From Nostoc sp. JL33 (GTDB lineage: Bacteria > Cyanobacteriota > Cyanobacteriia > Cyanobacteriales > Nostocaceae), in contig NZ_JABXKP010000021.1 of assembly GCF_017114985.1 (NCBI RefSeq), positions 95,343-159,342 on the forward strand: DNA of 64,000 nt, written 5' to 3'. The notes beneath the pieces were generated by a model. That model had not been told where the DNA came from, made no database searches, and saw only the letters and a program-made list of their open reading frames with translations. A program made the position numbers and the translations under genes. Below, piece after piece: positions 9,919 to 18,486 of this stretch (the stretch's first letter is position 1; the number at the start of each line of letters is the position of its first letter).

Positions 9919-10008
9919 ACTGTGAACCAATGTGCTGGGCGCTTGATTAAAAGACACGGTGACACGGAGACACGAAGAGTTCTTTCCCCTCGTCCCCTTT
10001 GTCTTTGG

Positions 10009-10213
10009 GTCTTCTTTCTGACTTTTCACGATATCTGGAAAACCTCTCTTCTTCACCTCTCTTTTAGAAGGAGAACGAAGAGCCACTGCGCCCTTGCGTG
10101 CCAACTTAAAGCAAGTGGCGTCAGAGACTTTGAATTTTCCCCCTTCCCGACGCAGGAAGGGGTTAGGTTAATCGTTAGGTTTTCCACATGAGGTAAAAAG
10201 TCAGGTCTTCTTT
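10009..10213. mobile_element. MITE-like element with 9-bp target duplication, copy 1
   Basis: The element proper is 10018-10204. It starts CTGACTTTTCAC and ends GTAAAAAGTCAG, an inverted terminal repeat that continues inward (TCTGGAAAACC against GGTTTTCCACA). It is flanked on both sides by the identical 9-mer GTCTTCTTT (10009-10017 and 10205-10213), as expected for a target-site duplication. It carries no gene. A diverged second copy in the opposite orientation is at 40156-40367. It sits directly upstream of the DUF3611 gene. Confidence 0.88.
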
Positions 10214-10742
10214 GATAAATTTACTATCACACTTGCCAAATAAGACAAGAGATTCTCAAGTCGAGGAAATCAGAAATGGTTATTGCTTAGGTGTGTCTAC
10301 AGGCGCAGCAGCTTCAACCCAGACATATTCCTTAGCTTAAACTTTTAGAATCTGCATTGGAAAAATCACTGTAAAACAAAGTGTTTATTAACTTTTACAG
10401 ACAAAATAGCATTTTACCTGTAAAATTTCTTCGATGGCATTTTATTGCTTACGCAGTTCTAACCAGCTCGGCATCACTTAACACCAAGATAGTGACTTTG
10501 CCGCTATCTGTTCGCTCCTCACCACACCGTATCGAGCTTGGGTAGGGGTACACTATTTTGTGTCCCTAAAACTCGCAAACTCGTCCCACAACTTCACAGG
10601 CGTGGGTAATTATTTGGTGTTTACGCTTTGGAAATTTAGTCTAAGTAGCTTTATATGTATTACTCACTTAGTAGTAGCACTGTATACTGACTACAAGGAT
10701 TTTATATTTACCCTAAGGCATTTTTTTAGCCATTCACTAACC
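10214..10742. other. Non-coding spacer before the PadR-like gene
   Basis: About 530 bases hold no convincing gene. An open frame from 10560 enters the regulator gene but its first 61 codons look non-coding. On the minus strand a short tail reading EAAAPVDTPKQ-stop ends at 10275; it is only some 17 codons long and unassigned. No promoter could be picked with confidence. Confidence 0.5.
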
Positions 10743-11090
10743 ATGAAACTTGAGGATATATATCAATTCTTTGAGAATCCTCCGCCAACTTACCTTTGTC
10801 AGGAAGTAGCAGTTTGTTACATACTGTCTGTTTTGTTACAAAATGAATCCTACGGAACCGAGTTGATTGAGCAATTAGAAACTGAATATTCCACTTATAG
10901 GCTTTCGGATACCGTACTTTATAGTGCAATCAAATTTCTGGAAGATCAAAGGGCAATCAGTGGATATTGGAAGAAACTCGAAGGACGGGGACGCCCCAGG
11001 CGGATGTACCAGGTTTCTCCAGAATGGCAAGTTCAAGCGCAGGATTTAGCTTTCCTTTGGCAAAACTACATCAACGGCAGGACAAAGTAA
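10743..11090 (+). CDS. PadR-family transcriptional regulator
   Basis: A 115-residue winged-helix protein. The stretch AVCYILSVLLQNESYGTEL is the first helix pair of PadR proteins (ILxLLxxxxxYGYEL), then TVLYSAIKFLEDQRAIS (recognition helix) and a wing with GRGRPRRMYQVSPEW, the usual 'GRPRKxYxLT' hairpin. Short PadR members (subfamily 2) usually repress by dimer binding near promoters. The start at 10743 (MKLEDIYQFFENPP) precedes the domain closely; the longer frame is not needed. A strand-mate, the CCB1-like gene, begins 149 bp downstream. Confidence 0.85.
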   Translation: MKLEDIYQFFENPPPTYLCQEVAVCYILSVLLQNESYGTELIEQLETEYSTYRLSDTVLYSAIKFLEDQRAISGYWKKLEGRGRPRRMYQVSPEWQVQAQDLAFLWQNYINGRTK

Positions 11091-11239
11091 TCCATTTTAG
11101 ATTTTAGATTTGGGATTGTGGAAGAGTCCTTCTGGTAATCGCTTTTTGGCACTTTATTTGTCGCGATCATTGTTCAAATTGGCATAACGAATAATTGATA
11201 ATGAATAAGTCTCCTCCAGTCAAACACTAACAATTAGTT

Positions 11240-11776
11240 ATGGATACTCCTATTCTGCCATCTACGTTCCTGCTAACCTTGTTGTTATCGGTTGGGCTGT
11301 TTTTCTTTATTCGTGCCTCGACTAAAGACCGCACACAAACAGCACAACTGGTATCTGAGCAAGACGAAGCTGGTTTAATGTCTCAATTAAAAGAGTATTT
11401 TCGATCGCGGTCTTACCGAGTGGTAGCGGTAAACCGAGAACAAAATCAGGTGACTTTTGAAGGTAATGTTCGCCCCAGCTGGTTCTTAGCTATATTTCTA
11501 ACTCTACTAGCAGCTACTGGTATTGTTTGTCTATCTTTGGTCGTATCCATGCTTTTTCCTAGCCTCAGCCTCAGTACCCTTGTTCTGGCTATGGTACTGC
11601 TGTCGCCTTTAAGCGGTCTGTTTTATTGGCAAAAATCTGGAAGACTTGAGAAGGTGTCGCTCAAAGTAGAAACAACTCAGAGCGAACAAACCTCCTCAAG
11701 TAAGATCACTGTAGTTGCCCATCGAGATGAACTCAGTGAGTTACAGAGGACTCTACAGCTAAAGGCTGGTGAATAA
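11240..11776 (+). CDS. CCB1-like cofactor assembly of complex C subunit B (DUF3529)
   Basis: The 178-residue protein has an N-terminal membrane helix (residues 8-24), a soluble loop with SRSYRVVAVNREQNQVTFEG, two tightly spaced helices (81-120) starting PSWFLAIFLTLLAATG, and a soluble tail. Length and layout match CCB1/DUF3529, a thylakoid membrane factor needed in algae and plants for covalent attachment of haem ci to cytochrome b6. The assignment is by pattern and not certain at the level of the CCB subunit. It is likely monocistronic, with a hairpin 110 bp downstream. Confidence 0.7.
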   Translation: MDTPILPSTFLLTLLLSVGLFFFIRASTKDRTQTAQLVSEQDEAGLMSQLKEYFRSRSYRVVAVNREQNQVTFEGNVRPSWFLAIFLTLLAATGIVCLSLVVSMLFPSLSLSTLVLAMVLLSPLSGLFYWQKSGRLEKVSLKVETTQSEQTSSSKITVVAHRDELSELQRTLQLKAGE

Positions 11777-11868
11777 TTGTTGATTTTGTGACCATCTCTT
11801 AACTATGATATGCAGACTTCTGACCTGACCTACTCTTTAGGCAATGGAAAGTAGGCAGGAGGAAATCA

Positions 11869-11922
11869 ATGTTGGTGCTTTGTCAATTTTCCCCACAACT
11901 TGTGTCGTGGGGAAAAATTTAA
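11869..11922 (+). CDS. Possible 17-residue leader peptide overlapping a hairpin
   Basis: A tiny frame (MLVLCQFSPQLVSWGKI) begins 6 bp after a perfect AGGAGG Shine-Dalgarno (11857-11862). Most spacers here have no such site. Its last eleven codons form the stem of the hairpin at 11887-11918, so translation would melt the hairpin. Nothing coding follows on the plus strand for 900 bases, so an attenuator role is speculative. Confidence 0.3.
   Translation: MLVLCQFSPQLVSWGKI
11887..11918. terminator. Strong hairpin with A/T flanks, probable bidirectional terminator
   Basis: TTTTCCCCAC and GTGGGGAAAA pair around a loop of about ten bases, followed by TTTAAATTT. It stands between the convergent CCB1-like gene (ends 11776) and DUF3155 gene (ends 12225) and has T-rich tails on both strands. 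Confidence 0.65.
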
Positions 11923-12224
11923 ATTTATTAACTTAAATTTGTTGACAGAGCTTGCTTAACAATCTACGGCATAAGAGCGCAACTTCACTAGCGTTTTTGG
12001 AGGCGCTTGGCTCTATACCAACTCCCTTCTGCATCATGAGACTACTATCAACCTATGTAACCTAGTGTGGTTTGAGACAAGTTGACTTTCCAATTACCTG
12101 GACTAGATTTACTGGCAAATCAGCTACAAACTAAAAAAAAATTAAATTTTGCATAAACTTAGCAATTTTGCCAGTTAATGATAGTCAGGAGCCACATTCA
12201 ATGCCTAAGATGACCATCTTTGGT

Positions 12225-12542
12225 TCACCGACTAGCTAAAGCAAGAGGTTCTTGACCTGGCGAAGGTTCTAACACCCTCAAGCTAGGAAACAAGAAATGG
12301 TTTTCCTCTACATATTGAGCACCAAACAGTCCCTTTTCTGCCCAGAAATAACGATCTGTAGTGTGTTCATTTCGCTTTACAAGTAGCAACGCCGGTGGCA
12401 AAATACCTTCAGCTTGAATGAATCTTCTCGCTGCTGTCACAGGTTTTTCTTCGCCACTTTCGATGCTATATTGAGGCACATGTTCCAAAATGCGCCGTCC
12501 TTCCTGACGACGACGACTCTTCCTTTTGCGTCTCCTTGCCAA
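12225..12542 (-). CDS. DUF3155 domain protein
   Basis: The protein has the highly basic N-terminus ARRRKRKSRRRQEGRRILEH and the conserved core PPALLLVKRNEHTTDRYFWAEKGLFGAQYVEENHFLFPSLR of the cyanobacterial DUF3155 family, function unknown. A longer frame opens at an ATG at 12602, but a GGAGG sequence lies 8 bases before the TTG at 12542, and the conserved domain starts exactly there. I therefore choose the TTG start (105 aa). The basic end suggests nucleic acid or ribosome binding, which is inference only. Confidence 0.85.
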   Translation of the reverse strand: MARRRKRKSRRRQEGRRILEHVPQYSIESGEEKPVTAARRFIQAEGILPPALLLVKRNEHTTDRYFWAEKGLFGAQYVEENHFLFPSLRVLEPSPGQEPLALASR

Positions 12543-12827
12543 TCTATTGTCCTCCTCTTTCAAGCTATAGATTGTAGTGATAGCTACAAAATCCGTCGTC
12601 ATTATATAGGTTCTAGTTCAAAATATCAATAGTTTTTCACCTTTTAATATAAGAAAATTAATATCTTTGGAGATAGAGAAAACAAAATTACCATTTGGAT
12701 ATAATCCCCTGGTACAAGCCATCACTAAGAAGATTTTAGTTAAGCTTTATTGAATGAGTGAGGTAAAAATTAAGTATCCTCTCTTAATCATGCCTCAAAA
12801 TGTGTAATCTTGAGCAAGAGCTAAAAA

Positions 12828-14183
12828 ATGTTAATGTCTGCCAGTTCCGATTTTCTTGCTCTGTGTCGAGAGCAAATAGCGCTGCTAACCCAAGGGCTGG
12901 GAGCAACTTTAAGTATTGTGTACTTAACACAAGAATTGGTAGAGACTCCTTCAGGAGAAGCCAAACTGATTCCTGTGGTGATTTACCCGGAAACAGCATT
13001 ATTACCTTCAAGGGAGGAGATTGCTGAAGCGACAGCACACAAGCAACTTCAAGTTGGAAATGTGTTTATATTACCCAATCGTCAGAGAAGGTTATTGACA
13101 CCAGGTTCAGAATCTCCAACTTCCTCACGGGAGTCGGAGATACCAGATGCGTCTGGGCCCCATCTAAAAGAGGAATACCTAGTTAGTGGCAACCAAATTG
13201 TTTTACCTCTGGTCTATGAGGGTGTGATGATGGGGTTACTGGTGACAGGTAGGAAAGACCGCACCTGGAATGAACACGAGGAAAGTCAGATTCAACGGAT
13301 CGCCCAAACATTAGCGATCGCTTGTATTTTAGATCAGCGACGAGCATGGTTTGAGCAACAGTTGCGTGAGCAACAAATTCTCCAAGAAAAACAGCGCGAT
13401 TTGCTAGATAACCTATTGCATCAGTTTCGTAACCCATTAACGGCGTTGCGGACTTTTGGCAAACTGCTATTAAAACGACTGCAACCAGCAGACGTCAACC
13501 GGGATGTGGCAAATAGTATTGTGCGCGAAAGCGATCGCCTCCAAGAATTGCTGCAACAATTTGATCAAGTAATTGACTTGACAGAGGCAGATTTAGCACC
13601 ACTACATCTGGCGGAAGATGAAGTATTTGTGGAAGCAACTATCCAAAAAGACGCTAAACCTCTGTTATTATTGCCGGGAACCGGAGATAAAGCAGTTGAC
13701 TGCTCGCTAGCAGATATATTAGAACCATTATTAATATCAGCCAAAGCGATCGCCCAAGAACGAAAGCTAAAATTAATAACTGAAATTCAACATAATTTAC
13801 CACTAGTACGTGCCAACATCAAAGCATTACGAGAGGTGTTAACTAACATCATCGATAATGCTTTGAAATACACTCCCACTGGCGGCAAAATTTTGATTCA
13901 GGCGGGGCAAAAAAAGGCTAATTTTCAGGGAATTGTCATTAGTGACAATGGGCCTGGGATTCCGCCCCAGGATTTAGAACATCTTGGAGAACGGCATTAT
14001 CGGGGTGTACAAGCGCAAACAGAAATCCCTGGCACAGGTTTAGGGTTAGCGATCGCTAAACAATTAATAGAGCAAATGCAGGGCGAAATCGAGGTTTTCA
14101 GCCCTACAATCAACTCTAAGCTAACTTCACCCGATGCGCCGGGGACTACGTTTATTATTTGGTTGCCGGAAGTTCAAAATTAG
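12828..14183 (+). CDS. GAF-domain sensor histidine kinase
   Basis: A 451-residue soluble kinase. Residues about 5-170 form a GAF-like sensor region, followed by a coiled-coil linker (173-196) and the dimerisation helix with the phosphorylated histidine in HQFRNPLTALRTFGK (His198). The ATPase domain has the N box DNALKYTPTGG, the G1 box ISDNGPGIP and the G2 box GTGLGLAIAKQLIE. No transmembrane helix is present, so the signal is cytoplasmic. No response regulator is adjacent, which makes it an orphan kinase. The ATG at 12834 is an alternative start two codons later; neither has a clear ribosome site. Confidence 0.93.
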   Translation: MLMSASSDFLALCREQIALLTQGLGATLSIVYLTQELVETPSGEAKLIPVVIYPETALLPSREEIAEATAHKQLQVGNVFILPNRQRRLLTPGSESPTSSRESEIPDASGPHLKEEYLVSGNQIVLPLVYEGVMMGLLVTGRKDRTWNEHEESQIQRIAQTLAIACILDQRRAWFEQQLREQQILQEKQRDLLDNLLHQFRNPLTALRTFGKLLLKRLQPADVNRDVANSIVRESDRLQELLQQFDQVIDLTEADLAPLHLAEDEVFVEATIQKDAKPLLLLPGTGDKAVDCSLADILEPLLISAKAIAQERKLKLITEIQHNLPLVRANIKALREVLTNIIDNALKYTPTGGKILIQAGQKKANFQGIVISDNGPGIPPQDLEHLGERHYRGVQAQTEIPGTGLGLAIAKQLIEQMQGEIEVFSPTINSKLTSPDAPGTTFIIWLPEVQN

Positions 14184-14390
14184 TCATTAGTCATTTGTCA
14201 TTTGTCATCAGAAAAATGGCTAGAAACCCCGTCTTTGAAGTCTAAAGGGCAGTTGCGAAAAACCAGTAATGGAAGGAAACAGAAATCCAAGTTGTGAGTC
14301 TTGGGTGTTTCCCCGTGGCTTTAGTCCGGTGAGGATGTCAATTGTAAATACTAATTCCCAATGCCCAATGCCCAATGCCCAATGCCCAAT
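14183..14390. repeat. Spacer with two heptanucleotide tracts
   Basis: Right after the histidine kinase stop codon come AGTCATT/TGTCATT units (14183-14207), and just before the SLH gene end come six CCAATGC units (14354-14390). The middle contains no gene. Confidence 0.8.
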
Positions 14391-14392
14391 AA

Positions 14393-15637
14393 CTATCTTA
14401 GTGAAACCAACAAATTCTGATTGATTGTCATTTGTAAATCGGTATTTGGGTCAATGGCGATTAAGTCAACACTATTCTTACCCAACAACAGACCAACCAA
14501 TGCACCGATACCAGCGCCACCCAAGATTTCTTCTGTAGCAATGGCGCGATCGCCTGTCACAGTAGATATCGCAGTCGCTGCACCTGCGCCCAATACAGTA
14601 TCCTTGATAATTGCACTAGTACTAATACCCTTCTTGACGGTTTCAGTTTTGGTAATCACTTCAGAAGTAGCGTTGAGCTGATATTCCTGACCATTGGCCA
14701 AAACTAGTTTCTGGGCAACGAATTGAGAACCGCCTGTAGCAGGTTTGAGTTGACCAACAACCTGACTACCAGCAGGAATCACTATAGTTCCGTCTTGCGT
14801 AACCACGTTTTGGGATACTGTCAAAGTCAAAGGCGCTGTTTCATCCTTTGTAACCAGAATTTTTTCTGCTTTGTCATATTTGACAGCAATAGCAGTCCCT
14901 TGGGGAATTGTGACTGATGCAGCTGTTGGGGTAGTAGACCCGACAGCCGCCACGACATAGGGCGAGTTAATTGCTGAGACTTGGTTGGAACTAACCAACG
15001 CCTGGTAAATAAAAGCTGCTACCTGCGCCCGTGTAGCAGTTGCGGTTGGATTTAGGAACTTCACATTAGGATAGTTGACCACAATTTGCTTTTCGGTTGC
15101 TGCGGCGATCGGGCTACGGGCATAGCTAGCGATATTAGAGGCATCGTTGAAATATTGGAGAGTGCTTTCGGTATTACCACTAGGACTATATGCCAAACCG
15201 TTAGCGAGGGAAACCAAAACTTGCTCGCGGGGAATAGCTTGGTTAGGCTCAAAGCGATTACCAGGATAACCTGATAAGAAACCTATAGTGTAGGCTTGCC
15301 CAATGGCGCTGGATGCCCAATAGTTGCTGGGCACATCAGTAAAATTGATTGCCTGCCGTTGCTGTGCTTTTTGAAAAGCTTTGTTGACCATAGCGGCAAA
15401 TTGGGCGCGTGTCACCGCTTCTTCAGGGCGGAAGCTACCATCAGGAAATCCGGCAATTACTCCTCGCTCTGACAATTGTTGAATAAATTGTGCTGCCCAA
15501 TAGTTAGATGAAACATCAGAAAAAGTAGTTTGAGCCAAAGATGGCGAAGCTGTAATCAAAGGCGCTACAGTACCGGCTGTGATGCTCAAAGCCATGAGTG
15601 CAGCTGTTCGAGATTGCCAACGATTTAAAGTAAGCAT
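14393..15637 (-). CDS. SLH-domain surface protein with C-terminal glycine-zipper region
   Basis: The 414-residue protein has a signal peptide (cut near ASPSLA-QTT, residue 36) and three S-layer homology motifs: 38-88 (SDVSSNYWAAQFIQQL...TRAQFAAM), 97-150 and 161-214. SLH motifs bind cell-wall polymers. The remainder (240-414) contains the pattern VTIPQGTAI...IPAGSQVVGQL, then Gly/Ala-rich helices (GAGAATAIS, GGAGIGALVGLLLG). This C-terminal region is homologous to the protein at 18487-19197. The SLH block is almost identical to that of the next upstream gene, pointing to recent duplication or gene conversion. Confidence 0.9.
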   Translation of the reverse strand: MLTLNRWQSRTAALMALSITAGTVAPLITASPSLAQTTFSDVSSNYWAAQFIQQLSERGVIAGFPDGSFRPEEAVTRAQFAAMVNKAFQKAQQRQAINFTDVPSNYWASSAIGQAYTIGFLSGYPGNRFEPNQAIPREQVLVSLANGLAYSPSGNTESTLQYFNDASNIASYARSPIAAATEKQIVVNYPNVKFLNPTATATRAQVAAFIYQALVSSNQVSAINSPYVVAAVGSTTPTAASVTIPQGTAIAVKYDKAEKILVTKDETAPLTLTVSQNVVTQDGTIVIPAGSQVVGQLKPATGGSQFVAQKLVLANGQEYQLNATSEVITKTETVKKGISTSAIIKDTVLGAGAATAISTVTGDRAIATEEILGGAGIGALVGLLLGKNSVDLIAIDPNTDLQMTINQNLLVSLR

Positions 15638-15965
15638 TATTTTTTACTTCAGTACGAGTAGTGCTTTTACTATTAATTAATTAGACATTTACTGAAGTGT
15701 TAGGTTCCCAATTATTTCGGCTTTTTGTAAAAACCATTACTTTAGACATACAAACATGAGCAAAAAATATCTGTGAAAAAAGTTAGGCAAGTAGGCGAGA
15801 ATAAAACAAACTAGGCTAAGTCATATAAAAAACCTTGAGATTATCTTGTAGCGAGGGCTGAAGCCCTAAATTGAGGACTAAAGTCCTGACTACAAACCTT
15901 TAATTATTTACGCCGCTCTATTTAGGCAATAGAAGTAGCCTAATCACCGTATTATCTCTTACAAT
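15638..15965. other. Spacer with paired palindromes
   Basis: The upstream region of the SLH gene has no gene. It contains two adjacent small palindromes at 15849-15894, GGGCTGAAGCCC and AGGACTAAAGTCCT, a pair seen repeatedly in cyanobacterial spacers. A promoter is expected here but cannot be located with confidence. Confidence 0.6.
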
Positions 15966-16116
15966 AGTTAAATAAGTATCTCAATAAATACGGATACTGA
16001 GTCAGACGATACAGAGATAAAATAGTTGCTGTTAAATAGATTTTTTTTAGGGTTAAAAATGAAAGCGATCGCACACTATAGTTAAAGTGGCGATCGCCTA
16101 TGGGAGATGATTAAGT
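15966..16116. repeat. Duplicated 3' flank, copy A (with HIP1 hairpin)
   Basis: About 150 bp here, downstream of the beta-helix/SLH gene, match 18313-18464, downstream of the glycine-zipper gene, at roughly 85-90% by eye. Both copies contain GCGATCGCACACTATAG followed by AGTGGCGATCGC, an inverted repeat that, read on the minus strand, is followed by a T-rich stretch and may terminate transcription. Confidence 0.8.
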
Positions 16117-16154
16117 GTTGGGGTAGTAGACCCGACAGCCACGACATAGGGCAG

Positions 16155-18194
16155 TTAATTGCTGAGGTTTGGCACGATATAGGGCGAGTTAATTGCTGAG
16201 GCTTGATTAGAACTAACCAACGCTTGATAGATAAAAGCTGCTACCTGGGCGCGAGTAGCAGTTGCAGTTGGATTCAGCAACTTCACATTAGGATAGTTGA
16301 CCACAATTTGCTTTTGGGTTGCTGCGGCGATCGGGCTACGGGCATAGCTAGCGATCTTAGAGGCATCGTTGAAATATTGCAGACTCCTTTCGGTATTGCC
16401 GCTAGGACTATATCCCAAACCGTTAGCGAGAGAAACTAAAACCTGCTGGCGAGGAATAGCCTGGTTAGGCGCAAAGCGATTTCTAGGATAACCAGATAAG
16501 AAACCAATGCTATAAGCTTGCCGAATCGCACTGGATGCCCAATAGTTGCTGGGCACATCAGTAAAATTGATCGCCTGGCGTTGTTGTGTTTTTTGGAAAG
16601 CTTTATTGATCATAGCGGCAAATTGAGCGCGTGTCACCGGTTCTTCAGGGCGGAAGCTACCATCACCAAATCCGACAATTACTCCTCGCTGTGACAATTG
16701 TTGAATAAATTGTGCCGCCCAATAGTTAGATGAAACATCAGAAAAAGTAGTTTGAGCCGTTTGATCCGTTTGAGCCAAAGATTGCAGGGAGCATCCCACT
16801 TTGATGAGTTTCCCTTGCAAACGATAAGTCACTGTCCCACAAACAAAACCTGCCGACTTAGACTCTACATAAGTCCGCGTTGGCGGATTTTGTTTATCTA
16901 GCCGCGATTTCCAATCGGCAGATATTTTTTTCAGAGTGGGATACTTACTTAAAAACTTTGAGTCTGCAACAATATCGTGAGGGCCCTTAACACTTATTTT
17001 AGAAGTATTCAGGTAGATATTATAATCATAAATAACGTTTTGATTTTTAATATTAATATTAATATCTTTTCCAGGGAAAGCATAGAGAATGTTATTTAAA
17101 ATTTTCACATCAGATGACGTATGAGCATATATTTGTGCGCCTTTAATTTCTGGACTCTGATTATTTAAAACAGCAGTGTTATTTAGAATATCAACATGAT
17201 CGCTAAAAAATGCATGAATACCTGATCCACCATTATTAAATGTCAGATTATTTTTAACTAAAGTACGCCCTTTGTATGCACCCAATTTTGGGTTATTATC
17301 ATTCCTTGAACTATCAATAATAATGCCATTACCGTCTGTGATCTTTCCGACTGCAATCCAAGGGATGTACATGCGATTGTTGTAGCTCTTGTTGTTGGTC
17401 ACCAACATCTTGTATCCCTGGTTGTTGTCAAAATTCCAATTGCTCAACATCGAAATGCCACTATTACCATAGATTGAGTACCAGGCATTATTGAACACCA
17501 CGTTATTATCTACTGTCACATAGTCCGATTGGATTACTGAAATACCTCCTCCTCCACAGTCATGAACTTTGTTGTTCAGAATACGGATGTGATGAACATG
17601 ATCACTGGTTCGTCCGTCAATGTTTATACAGTTTCCGTTCGTCAGTGGGTTTTGTTTGTTAGTCTTCTGACTCATCGCATAATCAAGGGTTACATTGGCA
17701 TTGTTACCTATGACCTCCAGCCCATTTATCTCAATATATGAAGCTCCATTTGAAACTAGGATACCGTTCCATGTATTGTGCTGAATTTTTGGGAAATGCC
17801 CAGGATATGCTTTATACCTAATCCATCCTTTTGCATTTCCAGAACGTTTAATATTTACTACACTCCCAACTTTGGGTAAATTTGTGTATACTCCGTTCAT
17901 AATCAATACTGTATCGCCAGGCTTAGTCAAATCTGCTGCCTTTTGAATTGTCCTAAAGGCGGATGAAGAAGAAACTCCACTATTTTTGTCGTTTCCAGTA
18001 CCACTAACATAGTATGTTTTCGGAGTCGCGTTAGTGCTGATTAGCTCGCGGCTGGATAGGCTCATTTCCTTGTTAGTGGATAGCTGACGGAGGTTTTTAA
18101 CTAAAGATACTTTTATCCTTTCTCCCCCAGCCAAAAGACTTAACGCCACGGGAATTGCAAGATATGCGCTTAAACTGAAACCTGGAATTACCAT
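16155..18194 (-). CDS. Right-handed beta-helix protein with C-terminal SLH domains
   Basis: A 679-residue exported protein. After a hydrophobic start (residues 5-22) comes the DUF1565/pectate-lyase-like entry YYVSGTGNDKNSG...AFRTIQKAADLTKPGDTVLI (61-100) and a series of beta-helix rungs rich in NN-x-V/I (NNKVHDCGGGGISV, NNVVFNNAWYSIYG) to about 420. Three SLH motifs (about 480-660) anchor it to the cell wall. Family logic suggests polysaccharide binding or cleavage, but no catalytic residues can be named. The C-terminus stops abruptly after a 34-bp duplication (see findings), while the homologous neighbour continues. Confidence 0.87.
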   Translation of the reverse strand: MVIPGFSLSAYLAIPVALSLLAGGERIKVSLVKNLRQLSTNKEMSLSSRELISTNATPKTYYVSGTGNDKNSGVSSSSAFRTIQKAADLTKPGDTVLIMNGVYTNLPKVGSVVNIKRSGNAKGWIRYKAYPGHFPKIQHNTWNGILVSNGASYIEINGLEVIGNNANVTLDYAMSQKTNKQNPLTNGNCINIDGRTSDHVHHIRILNNKVHDCGGGGISVIQSDYVTVDNNVVFNNAWYSIYGNSGISMLSNWNFDNNQGYKMLVTNNKSYNNRMYIPWIAVGKITDGNGIIIDSSRNDNNPKLGAYKGRTLVKNNLTFNNGGSGIHAFFSDHVDILNNTAVLNNQSPEIKGAQIYAHTSSDVKILNNILYAFPGKDININIKNQNVIYDYNIYLNTSKISVKGPHDIVADSKFLSKYPTLKKISADWKSRLDKQNPPTRTYVESKSAGFVCGTVTYRLQGKLIKVGCSLQSLAQTDQTAQTTFSDVSSNYWAAQFIQQLSQRGVIVGFGDGSFRPEEPVTRAQFAAMINKAFQKTQQRQAINFTDVPSNYWASSAIRQAYSIGFLSGYPRNRFAPNQAIPRQQVLVSLANGLGYSPSGNTERSLQYFNDASKIASYARSPIAAATQKQIVVNYPNVKLLNPTATATRAQVAAFIYQALVSSNQASAINSPYIVPNLSN

Positions 18195-18312
18195 AATAAA
18201 ATACTCCTTTATCGGTACTCTTAAATAAAAATATCAGGATATTGAGTAATTTTGAATACTATTTTGCACACAGAAGACAATAGAGCCGATTTTCCTAGCC
18301 CTCTCGATAACG

Positions 18313-18464
18313 CAACTAAATAAATATTCCAATAAATATGGATACCGAGTCAGACGATACAGAAATAGAATAGTTGCTGGAAAATAGAATTTTTTAGGGT
18401 TAAAAATGAAGGCGATCGCACACTATAGTTAAAGTGGCGATCGCCTATCATGGGTGATTAAAGT
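18313..18464. repeat. Duplicated 3' flank, copy B (with HIP1 hairpin)
   Basis: Second copy of the 15966-16116 segment, lying between the start of the beta-helix gene and the end of the glycine-zipper gene. The shared block includes GGATAC-GAGTCAGACGATAC and the GCGATCGC inverted repeat. Confidence 0.8.
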
Positions 18465-18486
18465 CACGACTTGAATGGAGTTAAAT

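Noticed and set aside
9919..10104. N-terminal extension of the DUF3611 protein
   Set aside because: The extension is coded by a MITE-like element and GACACGG repeats; the conserved domain starts after the ATG at 9918.
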